From Photorhabdus namnaonensis (GTDB taxonomy: Bacteria > Pseudomonadota > Gammaproteobacteria > Enterobacterales > Enterobacteriaceae), in contig NZ_LOIC01000015.1 of the NCBI RefSeq assembly GCF_001684335.1, positions 1-64,000 on the forward strand: a stretch of 64,000 nucleotides of DNA, written 5' to 3'. Positions 49,817-60,569 of this stretch are shown here, in pieces (position 1 is the first letter of the stretch; each line of letters begins with the position of its first letter). The notes under the pieces were generated by a model. That model saw only the letters and a list, made by a program, of their open reading frames with translations, ran no database searches and was not told the origin of the DNA. The position numbers were made by a program, and so were the translations under genes.

Positions 49817-50119
49817 ATGTCAAAAATGATTGGATGCTTTGGTTGTGGTCGAATGTTGCATGAGTCTGCACAATCATGCCCACATTGTGGCGCGATGATA
49901 AAGGCTTATTCTTCCGGTAGTAATAGCCGTATTGTTGCTGCATTGTTGGCGTTTTTCCTTGGTTCCTTTGGCGCTCATAAATTTTATCTGGGCAAAATCG
50001 GTATGGGGATTTTATATCTGTTATTTTGCTGGACATTTATTCCTACACTGATCTCATTTATTGAATTTATTATTTATCTTTGTACTTCCGATGAAGATTT
50101 TGCCAAAAAATATGGTTAG
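49817..50119 (+). CDS. TM2-domain membrane protein with N-terminal zinc ribbon
   Basis: This 100-aa protein has four cysteines in two CxxC knuckles (Cys7, Cys10, Cys21, Cys24) that look like a small zinc ribbon. Two hydrophobic segments (about 39-58 and 63-88) follow, with the TM2 motif GSFGAHKFYLGK between them. Function is unknown for this family. AAGGGGA lies 6 nt before the ATG at 49817. It occupies the place of aslB-aslA in E. coli, between the tRNA operon and hemY. A bidirectional terminator follows. Confidence 0.82.
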   Translation: MSKMIGCFGCGRMLHESAQSCPHCGAMIKAYSSGSNSRIVAALLAFFLGSFGAHKFYLGKIGMGILYLLFCWTFIPTLISFIEFIIYLCTSDEDFAKKYG

Positions 50120-50120
50120 A

Positions 50121-50145
50121 AAAATGCCCCGTGTGGGGCATTTTT
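50121..50145. terminator. Bidirectional terminator between TM2 gene and hemY
   Basis: AAAATGCCCC pairs with GGGGCATTTT around a short loop, with A and T tracts on both sides. It serves the convergent TM2 gene and perhaps hemCDXY. Confidence 0.88.
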
Positions 50146-50204
50146 AATCAGTGACATGAAAAACTTGTAAAGGAATGGCGATGGATAGATTAAAGGCTAC
50201 TGTA

Positions 50205-51437
50205 TTAGCTGACACTATTGCTATTAACGAGATCGCTCTTAACTACATTACTCTCACGCTTCAAAGTGAGTACTAATCCCTCGCGACGAACTTGTGCCGC
50301 CTCTTCTGGTTTACGCAGTTTATCCAATGCATCTGCTAACCAAGCATAATCATGTGCATCAGGACGTTGGGCTAATGCGGTTTTAAAATCTTTTACTGCT
50401 TTTTCCCATTCTCCGTGGCGTAAAGCAATTTGCCCAAGCGTACTGTTTAGCAGGGGAGTTGAACCATGTTGCTTTAGCTGATGATCCAACGCGTTTTGTA
50501 TCGGTTTTGGATCTTCGCTTTTTAAGCGTGGAATCAATAAGAGTAAACGTTCGTCGTATTGACGTTTTAAACTTTCCAAAATGATCTTTTGTGCAGTTTC
50601 ATGGTCATCACATTCAATTAAATGTTCAGATATTGCAACTTGTAAAGCCACATCGTGACGAATTTTTCGGCTTTGATCATGCCACCAACGTTTTAAGCCT
50701 TCGCTGCCTTGTTCTGCCATGTACTGATTCATCAGGCCGATATAGGCTTGCTGGCGCAATTTGTGAATTTGTAACTCATCATGTAGATGGATTTTTTCCA
50801 TTACCGGTAGTATATCAATCAGTGACTGGTAAGCTCCTGATTTCATATAAGCCTGTTCAGCCAGGCGTAAGACTTCTGGATGGCGCGAAGCCTGATTTAA
50901 TAGCTTGTCTACACCATGACGGGCTGCATGAATTTCACCTTGCGCAAGTTGAATGCGTACACGAGTAATGTCCACCGGTAACTGATTATTGTCTGCGACT
51001 TCTGCCGCACGTTGCAGATATTGATTGGTACGGAATTCATCCCCGCGTTGTTGAGCGGCTTCAGCCGCCAGTAAATAGTTGACCACAGGTTGTTCTGCAT
51101 GATCAGCGTTACGGGTCAGTAATTGCTCAACTTGTTTGAAATCGCCTTCTGCCAGTTTGATCAGCGCTTCTTTTGTTTGGGCATGGGCACGGCTGCGTTT
51201 GCGTCCAAGGAACCAGCCACGGGTACGTGAGCCTGTGCGTATAACTCTGCGGTAGCACCAACCAAGGAGACAGAGTGCCAGTTGTAAAAGAGCAAATATA
51301 ATGAACAGGCCGGTAACACTGGTTTCAATGTTGTAATTGTCAGTTTGAATCAGAACGTATCCCTGATGGCCGGCAACGATTGGGCCAAGCACAATACCAA
51401 CAATGAGTACCACGAACAGTAATAGAACTTTCAGCAT
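50205..51437 (-). CDS. hemY: HemY tetratricopeptide membrane protein
   Basis: HemY is an inner-membrane protein of unclear function co-transcribed with haem genes; it is not protoporphyrinogen oxidase in enterobacteria. The 410-aa protein has two N-terminal membrane helices (about 1-25 and 40-65) with GHQGYVLIQTDNYNIETS between. A long helical region with TPR repeats follows, whose last copies lie near 330-385. It is the last gene of hemCDXY and begins 3 bp after hemX. Confidence 0.94.
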   Translation of the reverse strand: MLKVLLLFVVLIVGIVLGPIVAGHQGYVLIQTDNYNIETSVTGLFIIFALLQLALCLLGWCYRRVIRTGSRTRGWFLGRKRSRAHAQTKEALIKLAEGDFKQVEQLLTRNADHAEQPVVNYLLAAEAAQQRGDEFRTNQYLQRAAEVADNNQLPVDITRVRIQLAQGEIHAARHGVDKLLNQASRHPEVLRLAEQAYMKSGAYQSLIDILPVMEKIHLHDELQIHKLRQQAYIGLMNQYMAEQGSEGLKRWWHDQSRKIRHDVALQVAISEHLIECDDHETAQKIILESLKRQYDERLLLLIPRLKSEDPKPIQNALDHQLKQHGSTPLLNSTLGQIALRHGEWEKAVKDFKTALAQRPDAHDYAWLADALDKLRKPEEAAQVRREGLVLTLKRESNVVKSDLVNSNSVS

Positions 51438-51440
51438 AAC

Positions 51441-52565
51441 TTAACCCCCCTGGTTGGTTTCAGAAGATTGGGAAAGTAAGCTGCGAACCCGAGTTTGCAT
51501 CAATTTTTCCAGTAAAGGCTGGCTTGAAAGTTGGTCTGGCGCAGTGATGGAAATCGGTTGTTGGCTTAATGAATCAATTTCTTCCAGGAATGCTTTGGTA
51601 TTGGGATCGTTGATATCAAAATAAGCTCTAACCCAAGTTGAAACCGTTTCTAATGACTGTTTAAAAACTTCACCTTGATGACGCGGTATTGCTTGGGCGG
51701 CAATTAACAGACGAGCTCGGATATTCTCTCGTAGATAGATATCTTGATTTGGCGCCAGTAATGGCTCTGCTGTGGTATCCCGGCGACGGATGGTAATGAA
51801 ATTATCCATGAAACTCTTCCAGCTTTTGCTCAGATTCTGGCGCCATTCAGATAATGTACCGGTTAATTCATCATTATCTTCGTCCATTGGCGAACCATCG
51901 GTTGTATTGTCAGCCAGACGCAGGTTATCTATCTGGTTAGAAAGCTGATTAACTCGCAGGATAATGCCGTCAAAATCAATCTGACTAATGGCGGATAATG
52001 TACTGATGTCTTGCGTAATTGCTCGACGGATTTCAATCAAGCTTGGATCATTCATTTCAGCGAGACTGGCATCTGCATTTTTCAACAGAGCAGCGGCGGT
52101 GACTATATCTTGGTCATTCCATAATTTTCGGCCTGCCATTTTGACTAGAAAATCGGCTTGTGCCAGTAGCCAGCTTTTTACATCAGAGCTGGATAACGCA
52201 GAGATTTTGGCCTGTAACTCTTGCAGGCTATTACCCAGTTGATTATTTTGTGCGGCGAAATGGCTTAAAGTCTGTGATTGTTCTTTAAACAGCGCTTCAA
52301 TATGCTGTTTATCCTGTGATTGCTGTTGTTTCAGTGATTCCAGTTGTTGGCGTAGCTCGTGGTTCTCTGTGCTCAGTAAATGGCTTTGCTGCTGTCCGTA
52401 ATAATAAAGACCGCCGCCGATTGCCAGCATGATTGCAATAGCGATAAGGTTTTTTAGCGTGCCAGAACGTTTTTGCTTTTGAGGCTCGGTTTCGGGCTGT
52501 TGCGAGTTTTCAACCGTAGTTTTTGTTTGTTCAACTGTCTCGGAGGACTGTTTTTGCTCCGTCAT
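51441..52565 (-). CDS. hemX: HemX membrane protein
   Basis: HemX has been annotated as a uroporphyrinogen-III methyltransferase, but it lacks the methyltransferase fold and its role is unclear. The protein has a hydrophilic N-terminal tail rich in Gln and Glu, one membrane helix (about 40-58) and a coiled coil (about 65-125). A conserved periplasmic domain follows, with [22 protein letters not shown] take the start at 52565 (374 aa, beginning MTEQKQ like E. coli MTEQEK), 20 bp after hemD. An ATG 9 nt earlier is possible. Confidence 0.9.
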   Translation of the reverse strand: MTEQKQSSETVEQTKTTVENSQQPETEPQKQKRSGTLKNLIAIAIMLAIGGGLYYYGQQQSHLLSTENHELRQQLESLKQQQSQDKQHIEALFKEQSQTLSHFAAQNNQLGNSLQELQAKISALSSSDVKSWLLAQADFLVKMAGRKLWNDQDIVTAAALLKNADASLAEMNDPSLIEIRRAITQDISTLSAISQIDFDGIILRVNQLSNQIDNLRLADNTTDGSPMDEDNDELTGTLSEWRQNLSKSWKSFMDNFITIRRRDTTAEPLLAPNQDIYLRENIRARLLIAAQAIPRHQGEVFKQSLETVSTWVRAYFDINDPNTKAFLEEIDSLSQQPISITAPDQLSSQPLLEKLMQTRVRSLLSQSSETNQGG

Positions 52566-52585
52566 AGTGGGCATCCCATGTCAGT

Positions 52586-53326
52586 TTATTCTAGTGCCTG
52601 AATTAAGGCGTTGTTATCTGCACTTTTTGCAACTTTAACATCCTGCCAGCCCAAGTTCCGGGCGGTATGTGCAAGACGCTCGCTTACCACAATCAGGCGG
52701 CAATGCAATAACCACCTGTTTCGATCACTTTCGGGTATTAAGTTATATAACAGTTGCAGTATTTCGCCACTGGTTACAACTAAAGTTTGTACTCCATACT
52801 TTTGCCAGTGGGCACTGAATTCTGCTGCCGGGTAGTCTACTGGCTGGCGGAAATAACATTCACAATAATTAACTGTGGCGCCTCTTTCTGTCAGCGTCCG
52901 GGCAATAAGTTCACGTCCGCCATTTCCTCTGAGCAGCAAAGCTTGTTTATTTTCAACCTGATGTAGTGATGGTAGTTTTAGCAGGATTTCGCTGGTCTCA
53001 CCCTCTGATGACCAGATAACATTCATACCCGTTAGTTGATGAAAAGCCAGAGCGGTTGATCTGCCAATAGCATAATAAATCAGCTTGTCGGGCCATGACA
53101 GATTAATTTTATTTAACTGTGAGTTTGCGTAATAAACTGCATTTTTTGACAACAGAAATACCATATCACAGGTATTTAGATGGTTAAGCTTCTCAGCGAG
53201 CTGCGGCAGCTCTGAACCTGGGTGAATATTGATTAAAGGTGCGCTGAAAGCTGTTTTTCCCGCAGCCTGTAACTTTCTGACTAGTTCCTCTCCGGCAGGA
53301 GCAGGACGAGTCACCAGAATGCTCAT
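52586..53326 (-). CDS. hemD: Uroporphyrinogen-III synthase
   Basis: HemD closes and inverts ring D of hydroxymethylbilane to make uroporphyrinogen III. The 246-aa two-domain protein starts with [15 protein letters not shown]. Sequence conservation in this family is low, but the N-terminal TRP motif, the TSGE segment (about residue 198) and the gene position are typical. It overlaps hemC by 4 bp, so the enzyme receives its unstable substrate from a co-translated partner. Confidence 0.93.
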   Translation of the reverse strand: MSILVTRPAPAGEELVRKLQAAGKTAFSAPLINIHPGSELPQLAEKLNHLNTCDMVFLLSKNAVYYANSQLNKINLSWPDKLIYYAIGRSTALAFHQLTGMNVIWSSEGETSEILLKLPSLHQVENKQALLLRGNGGRELIARTLTERGATVNYCECYFRQPVDYPAAEFSAHWQKYGVQTLVVTSGEILQLLYNLIPESDRNRWLLHCRLIVVSERLAHTARNLGWQDVKVAKSADNNALIQALE

Positions 53327-54264
53327 GTGGGGGGATTTCCTCGATAAATTTCGGTTAGAATTTCCCGAGCGCCCCGTTCTAATAACTCTTCTGCCAATTC
53401 AATTCCTGCCTGGCAAGCGTCTTTTGGTAAAGCTGTTCTCTCACCGCGAATCATCATGCTACCATCGGGAGCGCCAACTAATGCCCGTAACCAGATTTTC
53501 CCATCCTGCCAAATGGCATAGCTACCTATTGGTACTTGGCAGCCCCCTTCTAGCCGGGTATTCATTGCACGTTCGGCAAGAACACAGATTTCTGTATCAT
53601 AGTGGTTTAATGGCGCTAACAGAGTTTGTGTTTGTTGGTCGTCAAGGCGGCATTCAATTCCTACCGCTCCTTGACCAACGGCAGGTAATGATTGTTCTGC
53701 CGTCAATGGTATACGGATACGTTCATGCAGTTTTAACCTTTTCAATCCTGCGACGGCGAGGATGATTGCGTCATAGTGACCATTATCCAACTTGTTCAGG
53801 CGGGTTCCAACATTGCCCCGAAGGTCACGGATAATCAGATCAGGACGTAATTCACGGAGTTGACACTGACGGCGTAAACTTGATGTGCCAACAGTGCTGC
53901 CTGTTGGCAATTCATCAAGAGAAGGATATTTGACAGAGACGAAAGCGTCATGAGGATCATCACGTTCACAAATAGTGACCAGACCTAATCCTTCTGGAAA
54001 AGAGACCGGGACATCTTTCATTGAATGGACAGCGATATCGGCTCGGCCTTCAAGCAGAGCTAATTCTAACTCTTTGACAAACAGCCCTTTTCCTCCGATT
54101 TTTGCCAGAGGCGTGTCCAGAATGACATCGCCCTTGGTTACCATCGGGACCAATTGAACTTCCAGATCTGGGTGACATTGTTGTAGTTTTTGCTGAACAT
54201 ACAGCGCCTGCCACATGGCTAGAGGGCTTTGCCGGGTTGCGATACGGATGGTTTTAGTTGACAT
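53323..54264 (-). CDS. hemC: Porphobilinogen deaminase (hydroxymethylbilane synthase)
   Basis: HemC links four porphobilinogens into hydroxymethylbilane. The 313-aa protein matches the E. coli size. Cys242 in [10 protein letters not shown] binds the dipyrromethane cofactor. [16 protein letters not shown] and the [10 protein letters not shown] loop are conserved. It is divergent from cyaA and leads hemCDXY. Confidence 0.97.
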   Translation of the reverse strand: MSTKTIRIATRQSPLAMWQALYVQQKLQQCHPDLEVQLVPMVTKGDVILDTPLAKIGGKGLFVKELELALLEGRADIAVHSMKDVPVSFPEGLGLVTICERDDPHDAFVSVKYPSLDELPTGSTVGTSSLRRQCQLRELRPDLIIRDLRGNVGTRLNKLDNGHYDAIILAVAGLKRLKLHERIRIPLTAEQSLPAVGQGAVGIECRLDDQQTQTLLAPLNHYDTEICVLAERAMNTRLEGGCQVPIGSYAIWQDGKIWLRALVGAPDGSMMIRGERTALPKDACQAGIELAEELLERGAREILTEIYRGNPPT

Positions 54265-54862
54265 AGATGTTGGTATTTCTCGGGCTTTTCAGCCGTCATA
54301 TAAATGAAAAACATAGCACTCGTTTTAACACTTCAGCACTTTTTTTTCCAGCTAGGGGGCTAAGAAGAAGGTATGCTGGTTATGTTAAAGTATAAAATAA
54401 ATTTTAATTTTTAAATTATTTTTATGGCAATGGAAATAGGTTGATTTAATTATGAATTAACTTTTTCAGTAAACTATTTCTGTAATTAAGGAATCCTGAA
54501 TGAAAAGAATCATTAATTAAAATATAGCCAACGGAGTCATTTTCATCGGATTGATGATAACAAGGTATTATACGTATTAGTTTAAAAAAATGGGTGGAGA
54601 AAAATTCTTTCGTATAAGAAAGTATAAACAGTATGGGTTTTTCGATTATTTCCATATATAACAATGTATTATTTGATTTTTAGTACGATAGGACATCGCA
54701 ACTCAATTGCTTTACTGACTTTACGGTTTATCGACAAGGTGTTAAATTGATCACGTTTCCGGTAATAAATTGGTAAAAATCATTCTAAATAATTCCATCA
54801 AGCTATAACAGCCGGAAACGGGGGATTTATCTGGGCACTGGAACTCAATCGGGCGAGACGTC
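54265..54862. other. hemC-cyaA divergent regulatory region
   Basis: This is 598 bp, longer and more AT-rich than the E. coli equivalent. The cyaA-proximal part keeps a CRP site at 54737-54758. A 72-codon minus-strand frame at 54446-54664 has no clear ribosome site or relatives I know. The rest shows nothing assignable. Confidence 0.5.
54737..54758 (+). promoter_or_regulatory. CRP-cAMP operator of cyaA
   Basis: TGTTA-N6-TCACG is centred on AAATTGATC and matches the known E. coli cyaA CRP site almost base for base (GTTAAATTGATCACGTTT). In E. coli CRP-cAMP represses cyaA here, closing a feedback loop. Confidence 0.8.
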
Positions 54863-57439
54863 TTGTACCTTTATATCGAAACACTGAAGCAGAGACTGGA
54901 TGCGATAAACCAACTCAGGTTAGAACGCGCCTCCACCGCCATGAGTGCGGAATTTAAGCAGGTATACAGTTTACTGCCAGTATTATTGCATTATCATCAT
55001 CCGATGATGCCAGGTTACATTAACGGTAATGTTCCCTGCGGCGTATGTTTTTTCGTGCATGATGAAACACAAAAATCTTATCTTAATGATTTAGAAAGTA
55101 AATTAGAACACTTCATAGAACAGCCTGCCAATGGCGAACTGCCTATTACCGGTATTTACTCAATGGGCAGTACCTCATCAATTGGGCAGAGCGGTTGCTC
55201 TGATTTAGATATCTGGGTATGTCATCAGTCATGGCTGGATAATGATGAGCGCCTTTTGCTGCAACGTAAGTGCACGCTTATTGAACAATGGGCGGCAGCG
55301 CTTGGTATTGAAGTTAACTTTTTTCTTATTGATGAAAACCGTTTTCGCCATAATACGAGTGGTAGTCTCGGCGGTGAGGATTGCGGTTCTACTCAGCATA
55401 TTCTATTACTGGATGAATTTTACCGCACCGCTGTACGTATGGCGGGTAAACGTTTGTTATGGGAAATGGTGCCCGTAGAAGAAGAACGTCATTATGATGA
55501 ATATGTTTTATCCCTTTATGCGCAAGGTGTTTTGACGCCAAATGAGTGGCTTGATCTTGGTGGATTGGGTGAGTTATCCGCTGAAGAGTATTTTGGCGCT
55601 AGCTTATGGCAACTCTACAAAAGTATCGATTCCCCTTATAAAGCCGTATTAAAAAGCTTATTACTGGAGGCCTATTCTTGGGAATATCCCAATGGTAAGT
55701 TACTGGCAATGGATATGAAACAGCGCTTGCATGCTGGTGAAATAGTCTCCTTTGGCCTTGATGCATACAGCATGATGCTTGAGCGTGTTACCCGTTATCT
55801 GACGGAAATTAATGATACGACCCGTTTAGATCTAATACGTCGATGTTTTTATTTAAAAGTCTGTGAAAAGCTCTCTCTTAATCAGGATGATAAAGGTTGC
55901 ATTGGCTGGCGACGCCAGGTTCTGACTCAACTGGTCTATGAATGGAAGTGGGAACCAGAGCGGTTGAAAATTTTGGATAACCGCAACTCATGGAAAATTG
56001 AACAAGTTCGTGATGCGCATAATGAACTGCTTGATACCATGATGCAGAGTTACCGTAATCTTATCCGTTTTGCCCGCCGTAATAATCTGAGTGTTAGTGC
56101 CAGTCCACAGGATATTGGTGTGCTGACGCGTAAACTTTATGCTGCATTTGAAGCATTGCCAGGAAAAGTAACGCTGGTTAATCCGCAAATTTCGCCAGAC
56201 CTGTCAGAGACAAATTTAACATTTATCTATGTTCCTCAAGGACGTGCAAACCGCAGCGGTTGGTATCTTTACAATCAGGCGCCGACGATTGGATCGATTA
56301 TTGGTCATCAACCTCTGGAATATAATCGTTATCTCAATAAACTGGTATCGTGGACCTATTTTAATGGTTTGTTAACAGAGAAATCGTGTATCCATATTCA
56401 TCATGGCGACACCCAATGTGATGAACTGAAACTGCATGAATTGATTAACGATATTTCCGCTCATTTCCCTATCCGTTTGCCAGCGCCGACACCGAAAGCA
56501 CTTTATAGTCCGTGTGAAATTCGCCATTTGGCAATTATTGTCAATTTGGAGAAAGATCCAACGGCTGAATTCTCTAATCAGGTTGTACATTTTGATTTCC
56601 GTAAGCTTGATGTATTCAGCTTTGGTGAATCGCAACAATGTTTAGTGGAAAGTATTGACTTACTTTACCGTAATTCATGGAATGAAGTGCGGACCTTACA
56701 CTTTAGTGGTGAACAATCTGTGCTGGAAGCGTTGAAGACCATATTGGGCAAGATGCATCAAGATGCCGCGCCGCCAGCGGCGGTTGAAGTGTTCTGTTAC
56801 AGCGAACATTTACGAGGGCTTATCCGAACTCGTATCCAGCAACTGGTATCTGAATGTATTGAGTTACGTTTATCCAGCAATCGTCAGGACCCTGGTCGTT
56901 TTAAAGCGTTACGTATTGCCGGCCAGACTTGGGGGTTGTTCTTTGAGCGTCTAAATGTATCTGTACAGAAATTGGAAAATGCCGTGGAATTCTATGGAGC
57001 GATTTCTAATAACAAATTGCATGGGTTGCCGGTGAAAATTAATACCAAAGAGACACATTTGCCCGCGGTAGTTGATGGTTTTGCCAGCGAGGGCATTATT
57101 CAATTTTTCTTCGAAAATACGCAAGATAGTAAAAGTTTTAATATCTATATTCTGGATGAAACCAACCGGGTAGAAATCTATTCTCATTGTGAGGGAAGTA
57201 AGGAAGAGTTGGTTCGTGACGTCAGCCGGTTTTATTCTTCATCTCATGATCGGTTTACCTACGGATCAAGTTTTATCAACTTTAACTTGCCGCAGTTTTA
57301 TCAGATTGTCCAAATGGAAGGGCAGATTCAGGTTATTCCATTTAGTGGCTCATCTTTTTCACATTTATGTGTAACGCATGATGGTGAGAATGGTAAAGAA
57401 GAGCGGTCAGAATTTTATCGTTCTGTGTCTCATTACTGA
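54863..57439 (+). CDS. cyaA: Adenylate cyclase class I
   Basis: CyaA makes cAMP for CRP. The 858-aa protein is 10 aa longer than E. coli CyaA. The nucleotidyltransferase catalytic motif [17 protein letters not shown] lies at 102-118, with Asp114 and Asp116 as metal ligands. The large C-terminal half is the regulatory domain that responds to the PTS enzyme IIA-Glc. The TTG at 54863 is the same rare start used in E. coli, which keeps translation low. It is followed by cyaY on the opposite strand. Confidence 0.96.
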   Translation: MYLYIETLKQRLDAINQLRLERASTAMSAEFKQVYSLLPVLLHYHHPMMPGYINGNVPCGVCFFVHDETQKSYLNDLESKLEHFIEQPANGELPITGIYSMGSTSSIGQSGCSDLDIWVCHQSWLDNDERLLLQRKCTLIEQWAAALGIEVNFFLIDENRFRHNTSGSLGGEDCGSTQHILLLDEFYRTAVRMAGKRLLWEMVPVEEERHYDEYVLSLYAQGVLTPNEWLDLGGLGELSAEEYFGASLWQLYKSIDSPYKAVLKSLLLEAYSWEYPNGKLLAMDMKQRLHAGEIVSFGLDAYSMMLERVTRYLTEINDTTRLDLIRRCFYLKVCEKLSLNQDDKGCIGWRRQVLTQLVYEWKWEPERLKILDNRNSWKIEQVRDAHNELLDTMMQSYRNLIRFARRNNLSVSASPQDIGVLTRKLYAAFEALPGKVTLVNPQISPDLSETNLTFIYVPQGRANRSGWYLYNQAPTIGSIIGHQPLEYNRYLNKLVSWTYFNGLLTEKSCIHIHHGDTQCDELKLHELINDISAHFPIRLPAPTPKALYSPCEIRHLAIIVNLEKDPTAEFSNQVVHFDFRKLDVFSFGESQQCLVESIDLLYRNSWNEVRTLHFSGEQSVLEALKTILGKMHQDAAPPAAVEVFCYSEHLRGLIRTRIQQLVSECIELRLSSNRQDPGRFKALRIAGQTWGLFFERLNVSVQKLENAVEFYGAISNNKLHGLPVKINTKETHLPAVVDGFASEGIIQFFFENTQDSKSFNIYILDETNRVEIYSHCEGSKEELVRDVSRFYSSSHDRFTYGSSFINFNLPQFYQIVQMEGQIQVIPFSGSSFSHLCVTHDGENGKEERSEFYRSVSHY

Positions 57440-57441
57440 TT

Positions 57442-57460
57442 TACCCCGCGGCGCGGGGTA
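57442..57460. terminator. GC-rich hairpin between cyaA and cyaY
   Basis: TACCCCGC pairs with GCGGGGTA around a 3-nt loop. No T-run follows on the plus strand, so it may be a weak terminator or an mRNA 3'-end protector. Confidence 0.6.
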
Positions 57461-57467
57461 GGTTCAA

Positions 57468-57788
57468 TTACGAAAAACTGAACTGTTCGCCACTTTGCTC
57501 GGTGATGGCGTGTGCTAGCATGGTTAAAAAATTGTCGCCGCTGCGGTCACAAATCCACTGACCTTGTTTGTAGTCAAAATGATAACCCCCGCTTTTGGTT
57601 GCCAGCCAGATTTGATGAAACGGTTCCTGACGATTGATAATAATTTTGCTGTCATTATCAAAGCTGAGGGTCATGACACCGCCATTGGTTTCACAGTCGA
57701 TATCAGCATTGCCATCGTAATTATCCAACTGCCCTTCGATATAAAACATTAGTTGGTCAGCTAACTGGTGAAATTCACTGTCGTTCAT
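57468..57788 (-). CDS. cyaY: CyaY frataxin homologue
   Basis: CyaY binds iron and modulates IscS during Fe-S cluster assembly. The 106-aa protein equals the E. coli length. It starts with [13 protein letters not shown] and has the conserved acidic N-terminal helix and the beta-sheet segment [25 protein letters not shown]. The ATG at 57788 has TAGGA about 8 nt upstream, which I prefer to the ATG at 57794. It converges on cyaA and is divergent from lptM. Confidence 0.95.
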   Translation of the reverse strand: MNDSEFHQLADQLMFYIEGQLDNYDGNADIDCETNGGVMTLSFDNDSKIIINRQEPFHQIWLATKSGGYHFDYKQGQWICDRSGDNFLTMLAHAITEQSGEQFSFS

Positions 57789-57866
57789 CTTCATTTCCTA
57801 TTTGCTTTTCGAGGTCTAACTGCGATTATAGAGAATATTGACGTATGAATTACAGGCATTAATGCA

Positions 57867-58052
57867 ATGAAGAAAAAATTACGCGGATTTCTGGCTATCA
57901 TAACCTTATTGATACTTTCCGGCTGTGGACTAAAAGGCCCTCTCTATTTTCCTCCAGAACAACCATCAACCGAGAAGGCGACAACTGCGTCTCAGATTCC
58001 CGCGAATACTGAGCAGCAAGGGCAGAAAGTGGATAGCACCTCTCAGAAATAA
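57867..58052 (+). CDS. lptM: Lipoprotein LptM (YifL)
   Basis: This 61-aa lipoprotein has a signal peptide with lipobox LSGC (Cys20). It shares the invariant CGLKGPLYFPPE with E. coli YifL, renamed LptM, which helps the LptDE translocon fold and form its disulfides. The tail beyond residue 35 is low-complexity (Thr, Gln, Ser). It precedes dapF as in E. coli and is divergent from cyaY. Confidence 0.92.
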   Translation: MKKKLRGFLAIITLLILSGCGLKGPLYFPPEQPSTEKATTASQIPANTEQQGQKVDSTSQK

Positions 58053-58099
58053 GCGAGATAAGCCGATAGTCAATGACTACGGCTTACGTGGAGCATGAT

Positions 58100-58924
58100 A
58101 TGCAGTTCTCCAAAATGCATGGTCTGGGTAATGACTTTATGGTCGTTGATGCTGTGACCCAAAATGTTTATTTCTCACCAGAGCTAATCTGCCGTTTGGC
58201 AGATAGACATACTGGTGTGGGCTTCGATCAGTTGTTAATTGTTGAAGCGCCTTATGATCCAGATATGGATTTTCACTATCGTATTTTTAATGCTGACGGT
58301 AGCGAAGTTGCACAGTGTGGCAATGGAGCGCGTTGTTTTGCCCGTTTTGTCCGTCTTAAAGGCTTAATTAATAAGCGTGATATTAAAGTCAGCACGCAAT
58401 CGGGACGGATGGTGTTGAGCATCACCAATGATGAGCAGGTTTGCGTTAATATGGGGGAACCTGAATTTGAGCCGCATCATGTGCCATTTCGGGCGTTAAG
58501 GGCAGAAAAAACCTATATTTTACGGGTAGTAGAGAGAACGGTTCTTTGTGGTGTTGTCTCTATGGGGAATCCTCATTGTGTGATTCAAGTGCCGGACGTG
58601 GAAACGGCCGAAGTAGAAATTTTGGGGCCAGCGTTGGAAAGCCACGAAAGATTTCCTGAACGGGCGAATATTGGTTTTATGCAAATTTTAAACCGTGGTC
58701 ATATCCGCTTGCGGGTTTATGAACGTGGCGTTGGGGAAACCCAAGCTTGTGGCAGTGGTGCTTGCGCAGCGGTAGCAGTAGGCATTCAGCAGCAACTGCT
58801 CGACAATCATGTTCGGGTAGATTTGCCGGGAGGTTCACTGTTTATCTGTTGGGACGGGCCGGGAAAACCGCTCTATATGACGGGGCCGGCGACGCATGTT
58901 TATGATGGCGCAATTCATTTGTAA
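58100..58924 (+). CDS. dapF: Diaminopimelate epimerase
   Basis: DapF interconverts LL- and meso-diaminopimelate for lysine and peptidoglycan. From the ATG at 58100 it has 274 aa, equal to E. coli. The two catalytic cysteines are Cys73 (AQCGNGARC) and Cys217 (TQACGSGAC). GGAG lies 6 nt upstream of this start; the frame is open back to 58073 but without a site. It heads a coupled set of dapF, the DUF484 gene, xerC and yigB. Confidence 0.96.
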   Translation: MQFSKMHGLGNDFMVVDAVTQNVYFSPELICRLADRHTGVGFDQLLIVEAPYDPDMDFHYRIFNADGSEVAQCGNGARCFARFVRLKGLINKRDIKVSTQSGRMVLSITNDEQVCVNMGEPEFEPHHVPFRALRAEKTYILRVVERTVLCGVVSMGNPHCVIQVPDVETAEVEILGPALESHERFPERANIGFMQILNRGHIRLRVYERGVGETQACGSGACAAVAVGIQQQLLDNHVRVDLPGGSLFICWDGPGKPLYMTGPATHVYDGAIHL

Positions 58925-58956
58925 TCGATTCTGTTTTGAGCTGCGGAGCATCGAAG

Positions 58957-59661
58957 ATGGAGAAAAAAGAAGAGCAGTTGAACATCAATGACATACTTGA
59001 TGATCAGACTGTCGTGGATTATTTGCTGGAAAACCCCAATTTCTTTATCCGTAATGCATGTGTCGTTGAACAGATGCGGGTTCCTCACCCGGTACGAGAA
59101 ACGGTTTCTTTGGTTGAATGGTATATGAACCGCCAGAGAGCGCGGATTGCTTATCTGGAAGAAGATATAACTCGGCTCATGGAACAGGCTAGAGTGAATG
59201 AACAACTGTTTGAGCAGTTGCTTAAGTTACTGATTGATTTGGTTGCGGCAGAGAGTTTGCAAGACATGCTTAGTCGGTTAAGTGCATGGGCTAAGAATAT
59301 GGGGTTAAATAGTGCCAGCATCCGTCTTTTCAATGACAAATGGCATATTGGCGCACCACTTGACGCACCTAATTTAGCGCTTTCTCGCAATGCTTTTGAA
59401 CCAATCCGTATTCAGCGTTTTGGTAATAAAAACCACTATCTCGGTATGCTAAATGGGCCGGAAATTTTATTGTTGTTGCCGCAAGTTCGGCAGGTAGGTT
59501 CGGTTGCTGTCTCTCTACTGGGAACGAGGGGCGAACTGGGTATGGTAATATTTAACAGCCGGAACCATCAACATTATCAAGAAGGTATGGGAACTGACAT
59601 GCTTGAGCATCTGGCTAAGTTATTGCCGGATATACTATCTCGTTGGATTAAACGCATATGA
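58957..59661 (+). CDS. yigA: DUF484 family protein YigA
   Basis: This 234-aa DUF484 protein is the E. coli YigA homologue (235 aa). The fold is GAF-like, with a helical N-terminal part ([16 protein letters not shown]) and a GAF-type sheet after residue 110. Function is unknown. GGAG stands 8 nt before the ATG at 58957. It overlaps xerC by 4 bp, so it is translated with the recombinase. Confidence 0.93.
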   Translation: MEKKEEQLNINDILDDQTVVDYLLENPNFFIRNACVVEQMRVPHPVRETVSLVEWYMNRQRARIAYLEEDITRLMEQARVNEQLFEQLLKLLIDLVAAESLQDMLSRLSAWAKNMGLNSASIRLFNDKWHIGAPLDAPNLALSRNAFEPIRIQRFGNKNHYLGMLNGPEILLLLPQVRQVGSVAVSLLGTRGELGMVIFNSRNHQHYQEGMGTDMLEHLAKLLPDILSRWIKRI

Positions 59662-60569
59662 TGCAGGAAACTGACCGGTTACTGGAGCCGATTGAGGCAT
59701 TTTTGCGCTACCTCAGGGTAGAGCGTCGGTTAAGTCCAGTGACTATCATCAATTACCGTCGCCAGCTTGCCACATTGGCTGAGATGATTTTAGAAATGGG
59801 TGTCAGCCAATGGAAAGATCTTGATCCCGCGAAGGTGAGAATGTTGGTAACGCGTAGTCGTCGGGCTGGTTTACAGTCAGCGAGCTTGGCATTGCGTTTA
59901 TCTTCCTTGCGCAGCTTCCTTGATTGGCAGGTGATTCAAGGTGAAATTTCCGTTAACCCGAGTAAAACTGTTAGCACGCCGGGAACTAAGCGTCATTTGC
60001 CGAAAAATATCGATGTGGATGAAGTGAACCAACTGCTGAATATCGATTTTAATGATCCATTATCGGTGCGTGACCGGACGATGTTGGAAGTGATGTATGG
60101 TGCTGGGTTACGTTTGTCGGAGTTGGTGGGCCTTGATTGCCGGCATTTGGATCTTGGAAGTGGAGAAGTATGGGTTTCAGGTAAAGGCAGTAAAGAGCGG
60201 AAGGTGCCTTTGGGACGTACCGCGATTGAATGGCTTAATCGTTGGTTGGTGATGCGGGAGCTCTTCGAGCCGGAGGATAATGCTGTTTTTGTCTCAAAGA
60301 GTGGGCGGCGGATATCAACCCGTAATGTACAAAAACGATTTGCGCAGTGGGGAATACGCCAGGGAATGAGCAGCCATATTCATCCTCATAAATTGCGCCA
60401 CTCTTTTGCCACTCATATTCTGGAATCCAGCGGTGATTTACGCGCAGTTCAGGAATTGCTGGGCCATGCAAGCTTATCCTCCACACAAATCTATACTCAT
60501 TTGGATTTCCAGCATTTGACAAAAGTGTATGATGTAGCCCATCCCAGAGCCAAACGGGGGAAATCGTAA
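59658..60569 (+). CDS. xerC: Tyrosine recombinase XerC
   Basis: XerC acts with XerD at dif to resolve chromosome dimers, and on plasmids at cer-like sites. The 303-aa protein has the complete active site: Arg152 (GLRLSEL), Lys176, His244 and Arg247 ([10 protein letters not shown]), His270 (LLGHAS) and the nucleophile Tyr279. The N-terminal SAM-like core-binding domain covers residues 10-95. It overlaps the DUF484 gene by 4 bp and yigB by 1 bp. Confidence 0.96.
   Translation: MMQETDRLLEPIEAFLRYLRVERRLSPVTIINYRRQLATLAEMILEMGVSQWKDLDPAKVRMLVTRSRRAGLQSASLALRLSSLRSFLDWQVIQGEISVNPSKTVSTPGTKRHLPKNIDVDEVNQLLNIDFNDPLSVRDRTMLEVMYGAGLRLSELVGLDCRHLDLGSGEVWVSGKGSKERKVPLGRTAIEWLNRWLVMRELFEPEDNAVFVSKSGRRISTRNVQKRFAQWGIRQGMSSHIHPHKLRHSFATHILESSGDLRAVQELLGHASLSSTQIYTHLDFQHLTKVYDVAHPRAKRGKS

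Noticed and set aside
54446-54664. 72-codon minus-strand frame between hemC and cyaA
   Set aside because: AT-rich, no clear ribosome site, no recognised relatives; kept only as part of the intergenic description.
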